Assembly (NCBI GenBank): GCA_021776735.1
Contig: JAJFFH010000040.1
Span: forward strand, 62,001-126,000
DNA length: 64,000 nucleotides
Reading direction: 5' to 3'
Source: Planctomycetota bacterium
GTDB lineage: Bacteria > Planctomycetota > PLA2
Part shown: positions 7,947 to 14,657 of the stretch, piece after piece
How positions within the stretch are numbered: the stretch's first letter is position 1
Layout of the letters: each line of letters opens with the position of its first letter
Made by a program: the position numbers and the translations under genes
The notes under the pieces: model-generated
What the model was told of the DNA's origin: nothing
Databases searched by the model: none
Seen by the model: only the letters and a program-made list of their open reading frames with translations

Positions 7947-9712
7947 GCAGGACGCTCGTCACGTGCATCGCCGTCGTGCAGCTTTTCTCCGCTGCCCGTT
8001 CCGATGAAGCCACCGTCCGCAAGCTCATGGCCCAAGATCTCGAGGAACGGATGCGCGGCGACCCGACGTGGGCCACCGCGCGCGGCGACCGCCGCTTCGA
8101 TACGCTGTTGCCGGACGCCGGCTCGGACGCCCGCGCACGCCGGCTCAAGAACGCGCAAGCCCGCCTCGACGAGTTGCGCGCCCTGAAGTCGACGTCGCTC
8201 GACGCGGAGTTGCTCGCGTACGAACTCGAGTTGCGACTCGCTGCCGCGCGCTACAAGACGTGGCAGATGCCGGTGAACCAGATCGGCGGACCACAACAGT
8301 GGCTGCCGCAGCTCGTCGCCGACACGTCGTTTCGCACCAAGAAACACTTCGCCGACTACATCGCGCGACTCGAAAGAATCCCCGCGTACCTCGCCCAGGT
8401 CGAGGCGAACCTGCGCGCGGGACTCGCCGCGGGCCGCACGCCCCCGCGCGTCACGCTCGGTGAAGCGGCGACCCAGGCGCTCGCCAACGGGACCAAAGAT
8501 CAAGAAAAGGATCCGACGCTTCATCCGTTGTGGCCGCCCTTCGGAAAAAAGCACACGGACGGCGATGTCCCCCCGCGCGCGCGGCGGGTCATCGCCCGCG
8601 ACGTGGTGCCCGCCTTCCGGCGCTTCGGCACGTTCTTGCGCGACGAGTACATTCCGAAGTGCCGCACGACGATCGCGGCCGGTGCGCTGCCGGCGGGCGA
8701 AGCGTTCTACCGTTTCGAGCTGCGGCGCCACACGACCCTCGACTCTTCGCCGGACGAGATCCACCGACTGGGCCTCGCCGAGATCAAGCGCATCCGCGCG
8801 GAGATGATGAAGGTCATCGAGCGCGCGGGATTCGCGCGCAAGAACGCCCGGGGCGAACCGCTCGCGGGCGACGAGCTGTTTCGCGCCTTCACTACCTTTT
8901 TGCGCACCGACCCGCGCTTTTTTTACAAGGACAAGGCCGAGCTGCTGGCCGGCTACCGCGACATCGCCAAGCGCATCGACGCGTTCATGCCGCGCCTGTT
9001 TCGGCGGCTGCCGCGGCTGGCGTACGGGGTCAAGGAGATGCCGCCGTTCATCGCGCGTTCCGCGCCGACGGCGTACTACTATCGCGGCTCGCTCAAGGAG
9101 GGCCGTCCCGGCTGGTTTGTCGCGAACACGTTTCGACTCGACCAGCGGCCGAAGTACGAGATGATCCCGCTCACGCTCCACGAGGCCGTGCCGGGCCACC
9201 ATCACCAGTACGCGCTCGCGGGCGAGCTCGAGGGCCTCGCGGATTGGCGGCGGATCAACAGCTACACGGCGTTCGGCGAGGGCTGGGCGCTGTACGCCGA
9301 ACGGCTCGGCCGCGAAATGGACGACCTGCTCAAGGACCCGTACGACGACTTCGGGGGGCTGAGCTACGAGATGTGGCGCGCGCTCCGGCTCGTGGTCGAT
9401 ACCGGACTACATGCCCAGGGCTGGACCCGGAAGCGCGCGATCGACTACATGCTCCAAAACAGCGCCCTGACCCGCCGCAACGTACAGAGCGAGGTCGATC
9501 GCTACATCGCGTGGCCGGGCCAGGCGACGGCGTACAAGATCGGCGAGCTGCGCATCCGCGCGCTGCGCGCCACCGCCGAGAAGCAACTCGGCGAGCGGTT
9601 CGACCTGCGCGCGTTCCACGACATGCTGCTCGAGCAGGGCTCGATCCCGCTGCCGGTTCTGGAGCGCCGCGCCAAGCGCTGGATCGGCGCGCGACAGGAG
9701 CGTTCGAAGTGA
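7943..9712 (+). CDS. DUF885 family predicted metallopeptidase
   Basis: A 589-residue exported DUF885 protein. The N-terminus (about 21 residues) is a signal peptide. The family hallmark HEAVPGHHHQ is near residue 412, followed by FGEGWALYAERLG, the usual zinc-peptidase-like pair of helices with the second Glu. DUF885 proteins are thought to be peptidases, but substrates are mostly unknown. It starts inside the stop of the deoxyhypusine-synthase-like gene (ATGA) and ends inside the start of the next gene (GTGA), so the three are translationally coupled. Residues 205-209 (TDGDV) are a copy of the dispersed repeat, in a loop after a charged stretch. Length is normal for the family. Confidence 0.85.
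   Translation: MSRTLVTCIAVVQLFSAARSDEATVRKLMAQDLEERMRGDPTWATARGDRRFDTLLPDAGSDARARRLKNAQARLDELRALKSTSLDAELLAYELELRLAAARYKTWQMPVNQIGGPQQWLPQLVADTSFRTKKHFADYIARLERIPAYLAQVEANLRAGLAAGRTPPRVTLGEAATQALANGTKDQEKDPTLHPLWPPFGKKHTDGDVPPRARRVIARDVVPAFRRFGTFLRDEYIPKCRTTIAAGALPAGEAFYRFELRRHTTLDSSPDEIHRLGLAEIKRIRAEMMKVIERAGFARKNARGEPLAGDELFRAFTTFLRTDPRFFYKDKAELLAGYRDIAKRIDAFMPRLFRRLPRLAYGVKEMPPFIARSAPTAYYYRGSLKEGRPGWFVANTFRLDQRPKYEMIPLTLHEAVPGHHHQYALAGELEGLADWRRINSYTAFGEGWALYAERLGREMDDLLKDPYDDFGGLSYEMWRALRLVVDTGLHAQGWTRKRAIDYMLQNSALTRRNVQSEVDRYIAWPGQATAYKIGELRIRALRATAEKQLGERFDLRAFHDMLLEQGSIPLPVLERRAKRWIGARQERSK
8555..8569 (+). repeat. Dispersed repeat copy 3
   Basis: ACGGACGGCGATGTC preceded by AGCAC, matching the extended form AGCNN plus core. 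It reads TDGDV in the DUF885 protein. Confidence 0.85.
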
Positions 9713-10206
9713 CACCGGATGCGAGCGGCGGCACGGGCCCGGGGATCGGCGCGCTCATCGTGCCCGTGCCCGAAGCCGAACCCGTCGTCCGCGAGTTGCG
9801 CGAACGCTACGACCCTACGGCACGCGATGGCATGCCGGCCCACGTCCCGGTCGCGGACCGAGTGATCATTCCGGACGACCACGACGAGTTGCGTGCCCTT
9901 TTCGAGGGCACCCGCGCGTTCCCGTTCCGGTTTGGAAGCGCGACCGCCGCGGATGGCGCGGTCGGCCTCGCGCCCGATCCGGCCGAGCCGTTCCGCGAAC
10001 TGATACGCCGCGCAACCGGGCATGACCCGAAACACGAACCGCGCCTCGTGGTTGCGTACAACGACCGCGCGCCGGTGCTCCAGGCGCTCGCAATGGCCGT
10101 GCGCCAGGGCCTCCCCATCGAAGCGGTCGCCACCGAGGTCCGCCTGATGCGCGCGCACGCCACGAAGGGCTGGCTGCCGGTCGCCTCGTTCCCGCTCGAC
10201 CCGTAG
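9709..10206 (+). CDS. 2'-5' RNA ligase-like (2H fold) protein, degenerate active site
   Basis: A 165-residue protein resembling the 2'-5' RNA ligase/2H phosphoesterase family: ALIVPVPEAEPVVRELRERYDP at the start, then a domain of the right size with GLAPDPAEPFRELI. Active 2H enzymes carry two HxT/S motifs. Here the first is HVP (residues about 45-47) and the second site reads RLVV, so both are altered and catalysis is doubtful. The GTG at 9709 overlaps the TGA of the DUF885 gene (GTGA). It could retain an RNA- or nucleotide-binding role. Family assignment is by pattern of conserved blocks and is moderately sure. Confidence 0.6.
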   Translation: MTPDASGGTGPGIGALIVPVPEAEPVVRELRERYDPTARDGMPAHVPVADRVIIPDDHDELRALFEGTRAFPFRFGSATAADGAVGLAPDPAEPFRELIRRATGHDPKHEPRLVVAYNDRAPVLQALAMAVRQGLPIEAVATEVRLMRAHATKGWLPVASFPLDP

Positions 10207-10211
10207 CAGCG

Positions 10212-10226
10212 AATATCGCCGTCCGT
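10212..10226 (-). repeat. Dispersed repeat copy 4
   Basis: Reverse-strand ACGGACGGCGATATT (one core change), with the AGCGT extension. It lies in the 36-base gap between two convergent gene ends. Confidence 0.75.
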
Positions 10227-10242
10227 ACGCTGTCGCAGCGAT

Positions 10243-10757
10243 TCACTCGCTCTGGACAAGTTCACGCAAGGTGCGGATGGTCTCGGGGGCGTGTCCCGCG
10301 TAGTGGTTGTTGGAGAACGCGTAGGCCTTGGGCGTACGGACGGCGATTTCCTTGAGGAGTGCGGCCCACTGGCCGAGGCTTGCGGACATGTCGACCGCGA
10401 CGTGGTCGAACACGCGCGTCGCTTTTTCCGTCGCCTTGCGGTCGCCGATCAGGCGCGCGTAGACGAAATCCGTGGTCACGACGTCGAGGTCTTGCGCGAG
10501 GTCGGCGGGATGCGGCAACAGCGGCATCTCGACCAGGACGAGTGCCGTGTTGTGGCGGCGCAGGATGTGGGTCAGCGGGGTGTCGAGGTAGTAATTGTTG
10601 CGGACCTCGACGGCGTAACGACGGGGAAGTGGTGGAAGTAATGGGGCAGGAATTCGGCGGGCTTGGCGCCGTCGGGATAAAACGACCCGACCCACGCCTT
10701 GTCCGACCAACTCGACGTCCCGCAGCGCAGCGTTCCCATCGCCGGTTTGTACCCCAC
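10243..10757 (-). pseudogene. DUF72 protein, internally deleted and frameshifted
   Basis: DUF72 proteins are about 240-290-residue TIM-barrel-like proteins of unclear function. Here the N-terminal part (LRCGTSSWSDKAWVGSFYPD to HYFHHFP) lies in the frame starting at 10757. The C-terminal part (RRYAVEVRN through AYAFSNNHYAGHAPETI) lies in another frame ending at 10243. They meet near 10620, and the roughly 100 residues that normally lie between HHFPVVE and VEVRN are missing. An internal deletion that also shifted the frame explains this. The C-terminal frame stays open upstream to 10941, but that part has no DUF72 character. Confidence 0.75.
10336..10350 (+). repeat. Dispersed repeat copy 5 (degenerate)
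   Basis: ACGGACGGCGATTTC, core match 12 of 13, inside the DUF72 pseudogene (reverse reading EIAVR). It could be a chance match in a coding remnant. Confidence 0.5.
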
Positions 10758-10761
10758 ACGC

Positions 10762-10767
10762 TATAGT
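10762..10767 (+). promoter_or_regulatory. -10 box TATAGT, leaderless start at 10774
   Basis: TATAGT ends six bases before the ATG of the binding-protein gene. There is no Shine-Dalgarno in the gap, so the transcript should be leaderless. Confidence 0.5.
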
Positions 10768-10773
10768 CGGGCC

Positions 10774-11550
10774 ATGCGCGTATGCCTGCTGCTCGCCCTC
10801 GCCGCCGCCCTGCTCGGGGGGTGCAAGAAGAAGGACAACCGCTCGACCCTGGACAAGGTGCTGGAGCGCGGGATCCTGATCGTCGGCACCGAGCCGGAGT
10901 TCCGGCCGTTCGAATGGCGCGACGAGAACGGCGACTTCCACGGAATAGACATGGACATGGCGCGCGAACTCGCCAAGGACCTCGGCGTAAAGGTAAAGTT
11001 CGCCGCGATGGAGTGGACCAGCCTATCGACCGCGCTGAAGACCGGCGAGATCGACGTGATCATCTCGGGCATGACGGCGACTCCGGACCGCCGGAAGAGA
11101 GTTTCGTTCTCGGACGCGTACTATCACACGCATCTCTGCCTGCTGGTCAACGCGGATTCCGGAATCAAGAATGCGGCCGACGTGGGGAGCAAGCGCGTCG
11201 TGGTCAAACAGGGCACGACCGGCGCCGACGAGGCACCGGATCTCTTTCCGGATGCCGATATCACGAAACTGCAGGAAGAGAGCGCCTGCGCGCTCGACGT
11301 GGTCAGCGGCAGCGCAGACGCGTTCCTCTACGACCGGTTGTCTGTCTGGGGCCACTACAAGAAGCAGCCGAAGAAAACGCGGGCGTTGCTGACGTCACTC
11401 TCGAAGCAACCGTACGCGATGGCCGTCAAGAAGGACGACGACAAGTTCGTGGCGCGCCTCAACCGGTTCCTGAAAGAGTTTCGCGCCGACGGTCGATACG
11501 AGAAGACCTTCGCGAAGTACAAGGACGCGCTCCCGCCGGAGCAGGACTAG
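10774..11550 (+). CDS. Amino-acid ABC transporter substrate-binding lipoprotein
   Basis: A 258-residue family 3 solute-binding protein that captures polar amino acids outside the membrane. Residues 1-17 are a lipoprotein signal with lipobox LLGGC. The body has the family blocks: ILIVGTEPEFRPFEW, GIDMDMARELAKDLGVKV, ALKTGEIDVIISGMTATPDR, VSFSDAYY and the late RFLKEFRADGRYEKTFAKY. It is the first gene of a binding protein-permease-ATPase operon. ATG 10774 is chosen from the signal peptide and the TATAGT box six bases upstream. The exact amino-acid ligand cannot be told. Confidence 0.9.
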   Translation: MRVCLLLALAAALLGGCKKKDNRSTLDKVLERGILIVGTEPEFRPFEWRDENGDFHGIDMDMARELAKDLGVKVKFAAMEWTSLSTALKTGEIDVIISGMTATPDRRKRVSFSDAYYHTHLCLLVNADSGIKNAADVGSKRVVVKQGTTGADEAPDLFPDADITKLQEESACALDVVSGSADAFLYDRLSVWGHYKKQPKKTRALLTSLSKQPYAMAVKKDDDKFVARLNRFLKEFRADGRYEKTFAKYKDALPPEQD

Positions 11551-11559
11551 GAGCCCACC

Positions 11560-12321
11560 ATGGGCCGCGAATTCGCGACCCGCGTCGGACTGACGGTTCT
11601 CTTCCTCGCCGCACTGACGGCGGCGTTCGCCCGTTCGCCCTACGAGTTCGATTTCAGCCCCATCTGGGCGTTCCGCGTCCGTTTCGTCAAGGGGTTTCTC
11701 TGCACGATCGGCGCCACCGCCCTCGCGTACGTCGTAGGACTCGCGCTCGGCGTCCTGGTGGCAATCGCACGGCTTTCCAAGAATATCTTCATCCGTCACA
11801 TCGGCGACTTCTACGTCGAAGTCGTCCGCGGCACGCCGTTCATCGTGCAGGTCGCAATCGCCTGGTGGGGCATCGCCTCCCAGATCGAGGGCGTCGAGAG
11901 CCGATTCATCGTCGGCACGCTCGCACTCGGGGTGTTCGCCGCCGCGTACATGGGCGAAATCCTGCGCGCCGGCATCGAGTCGGTCGAACGTGGACAGTTC
12001 GAGGCTGCCGTTTCACTCGGCCTCGATCGCCGTCAGACGCTGCAGTACGTCGTGTTTCCGCAGGCGATCAAGCGCATGATCCCGCCGATGACCGGCGAGC
12101 TGATCGCGCTCACGAAGGAATCGTCGCTGCTGTTCACCATAGGCGTTGTCGAAATGATGTCGGTCGCAAAAGACATGAAGGCGAAGGATCTCGCCACGCT
12201 TGAAGCGCTGATCTTCGTCGCGGTGCTCTATCTCGTGATCACGATTCCGTTGTCGCTGCTCGCACGCCGGCTGGAGCGAAAACTCGGCGAGGGGCGCCGC
12301 TCGGGAGTGGATTTGTTGTGA
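11560..12321 (+). CDS. Amino-acid ABC transporter permease
   Basis: A 253-residue inner-membrane permease of the His/Glu/Gln type. It has an N-terminal helix (about 7-25), several further membrane helices, and the family motifs [11 protein letters not shown] and [18 protein letters not shown]...G; the last is the EAA loop that docks onto the ATPase. It starts nine bases after the binding-protein stop, with AGGAG just upstream, and overlaps the ATPase gene by four bases. One permease gene is enough if it forms a homodimer, as in many such importers. Confidence 0.9.
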   Translation: MGREFATRVGLTVLFLAALTAAFARSPYEFDFSPIWAFRVRFVKGFLCTIGATALAYVVGLALGVLVAIARLSKNIFIRHIGDFYVEVVRGTPFIVQVAIAWWGIASQIEGVESRFIVGTLALGVFAAAYMGEILRAGIESVERGQFEAAVSLGLDRRQTLQYVVFPQAIKRMIPPMTGELIALTKESSLLFTIGVVEMMSVAKDMKAKDLATLEALIFVAVLYLVITIPLSLLARRLERKLGEGRRSGVDLL

Positions 12322-13028
12322 TCGAATTCAAGGGTGTGTCCAAGCGCTACGGCGAAGTCGTAGCGCTCGAGGATGTCGATCTCGTCATCGACAAGGGCGA
12401 AGTCGTGGTGCTCATCGGCCCGTCGGGATCCGGCAAGAGCACGTTGCTACGCTGCGTGAACGCCCTGGAAACCCCGGACACGGGCACGGTGACATTCGAC
12501 AACCGGGTGGTACAGCGTACGGACGGCGATGTTTCCGAGCTGCGTGCGCAGGTCGGGATGGTGTTTCAGCACTTCCACCTGTTTCCGCATCTCACCGCGT
12601 TGGGCAACGTTATGCTCGCGCCGCGCCTCGCCCGCGAGCGCGACGAGGCGCACGCGCGCGCGCTACTCGAGCGGGTCGGGGTCGCGGACAAGGCGGACGT
12701 CTATCCCGACACGCTGAGCGGCGGCCAGAAACAGCGCGTGGCGATCGCGCGCGCGTTGGCGATGCGGCCGAAGGCGATGTTGTTCGACGAGCCGACGAGC
12801 GCGCTCGATCCGGAAATGGTCGGCGAGGTGCTCGCGGTCATGCGCCAGCTCGCGGGCGAGGGCATGACGATGCTGGTCGCCACGCACGAGATGGGCTTTG
12901 CGCGCGAGGTCGCCCACCGCGTCGTGTTCATGGACGGCGGCCGGCTGGTCGAAATCGCGCCGCCGGACGAGATCTTTTCGAACCCGCAGCGCAAACGCAC
13001 CCAGGCGTTCTTGTCCAAGGTGCTCTGA
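12318..13028 (+). CDS. Amino-acid ABC transporter ATP-binding protein
   Basis: A 236-residue ABC ATPase that drives uptake. Walker [10 protein letters not shown] (about 35-43), Q-loop [10 protein letters not shown], signature LSGGQKQR, Walker [15 protein letters not shown] and H-loop ATHEMGFA are all intact. The family is the polar amino-acid importer group (GlnQ/HisP-like). The GTG start overlaps the permease TGA. Residues 68-72 (TDGDV) are an exact copy of the dispersed repeat. They lie in the loop before the Q-loop strand, a position tolerant of variation in this family. Confidence 0.92.
   Translation: MIEFKGVSKRYGEVVALEDVDLVIDKGEVVVLIGPSGSGKSTLLRCVNALETPDTGTVTFDNRVVQRTDGDVSELRAQVGMVFQHFHLFPHLTALGNVMLAPRLARERDEAHARALLERVGVADKADVYPDTLSGGQKQRVAIARALAMRPKAMLFDEPTSALDPEMVGEVLAVMRQLAGEGMTMLVATHEMGFAREVAHRVVFMDGGRLVEIAPPDEIFSNPQRKRTQAFLSKVL
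12519..12533 (+). repeat. Dispersed repeat copy 6
   Basis: Exact ACGGACGGCGATGTT with the AGCGT extension. It reads TDGDV in the ABC ATPase. Confidence 0.9.
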
Positions 13029-13045
13029 CGGCGCAGGTAACGGCG

Positions 13046-13243
13046 CTAGGTCGCGCTGCACTCCGAGGAGAAGCCGTCGCGGTGCGCGCCGTCGCAAAAC
13101 GGCGCCGTGGCGGACTTGCCGCAGCGGCAGAGCGCGTACTGGTCCTTGCCCTCGAGGTTGTATTCGTTGCCCTCGGCGTCTTTCAGCGCCACGGTGCTCT
13201 TTACCAGCAGCGGACCGTTGTTGCGGATCCTTATCTCGCTCAT
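13046..13243 (-). CDS. CDGSH iron-sulfur domain protein
   Basis: A 65-residue single-domain CDGSH protein that should bind one [2Fe-2S] cluster. The ligand set is complete: C39-x-C41, C50 and H54 in CRCGKSATAPFCDGAH, the mitoNEET-type 3Cys-1His pattern with Ala in place of Ser. Bacterial members are small soluble proteins with redox or cluster-transfer roles. The ATG overlaps the stop of the upstream membrane-protein gene (ATGA), so it is the last gene of the GntR operon. Confidence 0.9.
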   Translation of the reverse strand: MSEIRIRNNGPLLVKSTVALKDAEGNEYNLEGKDQYALCRCGKSATAPFCDGAHRDGFSSECSAT

Positions 13244-14070
13244 ACCGGGAATTGTAGCTCCCTCGTCGGGGAATCCTGGCCGGACAAGGGGGGATCCTGG
13301 CCTGCAAGCTGGCGGCGCAGCAGGTAGCGCTGGGCGTCGCACCAGATGCCGAACAGGCCGCCCGACAGGCCGATCACCGGGCCGACGATGACGGGCTTCC
13401 ACCCCCACATCAGCGGCGTGGCGGTCACGAAAAGGGCCAGGACCACGAAGAGCACGTACAGGAAGCCGAGCCGGCGACGCCGGAACACGACGTAGCGCGC
13501 CGCCAACGCCTCCGGGTCGGAGCCGCCCAGCGGTTCGGGCTCGCGCACGCCGAATCGCAGCAGGGGACGCAGGACGAGCAGCGACACCCCGCCGAGCACG
13601 GGCGAGAGCCAGCCCAGCAGGCCGACCCCACGCATTGCGATCGCGACAACAAGCACACTCCACGCGACCCACGGCAGGACCCACGCGCCGGGATACAGTT
13701 CCAGCTTGCGCGTGCGCAGCGTCGCGACGCCCTCCGGCTCGGGCAGCGCGTCGAACGTCCGCCGGATGTAGGGAAACACGAATACGAAAAACACGAGGAA
13801 AAAGCCGCCCATCCCCCAGAGCTGCGCGTGCCACGGATGCGCGGCGTGCGCGGGCCCGAGTAACCACGAACTCAGCCCGAACAACAAGAGCGCGATCAGG
13901 GTCACGAACATCGGTCGCAGCGGCAGGCGCAGGTTCGTCAGCCAGCACCAGAACACGAGCCCCATCGCCGGCATCACGAGCATGAACGCGGGAAACCAGA
14001 CCGCGAACGCGGATCTTGCCGCCGACAAGGAGCCCGACGATTCGGCAAGCAAGGGGAACATCAAAGACAT
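13240..14070 (-). CDS. Multi-pass membrane protein of GntR operon
   Basis: A 276-residue integral membrane protein with about seven to eight hydrophobic helices (for instance FMLVMPAMGLVFWCWL, FFLVFFVFVFPYI, FLYVLFVVLALFVTA and VIVGPVIGLSGGLFGIW). It resembles the DUF1648/DUF5808-type proteins often encoded beside small YtrA-type GntR regulators, but I do not recognise a specific family. The start at 14070 is the ATG inside a dispersed-repeat copy, with GAGGA about ten bases upstream; an upstream ATG at 14127 would overlap the regulator. Operon order is GntR, this gene, CDGSH. Confidence 0.7.
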   Translation of the reverse strand: MSLMFPLLAESSGSLSAARSAFAVWFPAFMLVMPAMGLVFWCWLTNLRLPLRPMFVTLIALLLFGLSSWLLGPAHAAHPWHAQLWGMGGFFLVFFVFVFPYIRRTFDALPEPEGVATLRTRKLELYPGAWVLPWVAWSVLVVAIAMRGVGLLGWLSPVLGGVSLLVLRPLLRFGVREPEPLGGSDPEALAARYVVFRRRRLGFLYVLFVVLALFVTATPLMWGWKPVIVGPVIGLSGGLFGIWCDAQRYLLRRQLAGQDPPLSGQDSPTRELQFPV

Positions 14071-14080
14071 CGCCGTCCGT
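14066..14080 (-). repeat. Dispersed repeat copy 7, supplies a start codon
   Basis: Reverse-strand ACGGACGGCGATGTC. Its ATG is the likely start codon of the membrane protein, so the repeat straddles the translation start. Confidence 0.85.
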
Positions 14081-14101
14081 TCCTCACGACCGATCTCATC
14101 G

Positions 14102-14491
14102 CTACTTCCTTCCCCGCGCGGGCACACTCCGCTCGACCTCGGTCAAGACCAATCGACGAACCGCGCGGGCGGAATACCCGGAGAGCTTGGCGTCCGCCAA
14201 GAGATCGCGCAATTGCGCGCGCAGCGCAGCGGGCTTCACGGGCCGCGTGGTACGCCGTGCAACCACGACCGTGCCGCGACCACGGGCGGTCGTCACGAGC
14301 CCCTCGCGTTCGAGTTCGCGATACGCCCGCGCGACCGTGTTGAGATTGATGCCCAGGTCGCCCGCAAGCTGTCGCACCGGCGGCAACTCGTCGCCCGGCG
14401 CGACGGCCTTCTCCGCGATCGCTCGCCGCACACCGCGCCGCACCTGCTCGACCAACGGAAGCGGCGCCTTCGAATCGACCCGAATGATCAT
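14102..14491 (-). CDS. GntR family regulator, YtrA type
   Basis: A 129-residue short GntR regulator: an N-terminal winged helix (PLVEQVRRGVRRAI, GDELPPVRQLAGDLGINLNTVARAYRELEREGLV) and a small helical C-terminal dimerisation tail, as in the YtrA group that controls ABC exporters and membrane proteins. The ATG at 14491 is chosen because the only longer start (TTG 14518) falls inside the palindromic operator. A TACACT -10 box lies eight bases upstream and inside that palindrome, so the protein probably represses its own leaderless transcript. The membrane protein and CDGSH genes follow on the same strand. Confidence 0.88.
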   Translation of the reverse strand: MIIRVDSKAPLPLVEQVRRGVRRAIAEKAVAPGDELPPVRQLAGDLGINLNTVARAYRELEREGLVTTARGRGTVVVARRTTRPVKPAALRAQLRDLLADAKLSGYSARAVRRLVLTEVERSVPARGRK

Positions 14492-14499
14492 CGAGCGCG

Positions 14500-14528
14500 A
14501 GTGTATCAGAAGTCTCAAAGTCTGATAC
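14500..14528 (-). promoter_or_regulatory. GntR operator overlapping a -10 box
   Basis: Perfect inverted repeat GTATCAGA (14503-14510), ten bases, TCTGATAC (14521-14528). On the minus strand the -10 box TACACT (14505-14500) overlaps the downstream arm, eight bases before ATG 14491. The layout fits autorepression by the GntR protein. The spacing is typical of YtrA-type operators. Confidence 0.65.
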
Positions 14529-14593
14529 TTTAACCCCTGTCGTCAGACGTGACCGGAAGGCAGGGGAGGGATGCTATGAAGCGGCGGAAGCGT

Positions 14594-14608
14594 ACGGACG
14601 GCGATGTT
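14594..14608 (+). repeat. Dispersed repeat copy 8
   Basis: Exact ACGGACGGCGATGTT with the AGCGT extension, intergenic. It is the left arm of a hairpin with copy 9. Confidence 0.9.
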
Positions 14609-14627
14609 CGTGCGCGGCGGGGGTCAC

Positions 14628-14642
14628 GGCATCGCCGTCCGT
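14628..14642 (-). repeat. Dispersed repeat copy 9
   Basis: Reverse-strand ACGGACGGCGATGCC, intergenic, the right arm of the hairpin with copy 8. Confidence 0.85.
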
Positions 14643-14657
14643 CATCTCTTCCTTTGT

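Larger units (their letters stand above)
14594..14642. terminator. Hairpin from two inverted repeat copies
   Basis: Copies 8 and 9 face each other and give a perfect 13-bp stem (ACGGACGGCGATG with its complement) closing a 23-base loop, just downstream of the stop at 14658 of the minus-strand anti-sigma-like gene. There is no T-run, so terminator function is inferred only from position. Confidence 0.4.

Noticed and set aside
7965..7979. GCATCGCCGTCGTGC near the DUF885 start
   Set aside because: Only ten core bases match and the right end differs; kept out of the count.
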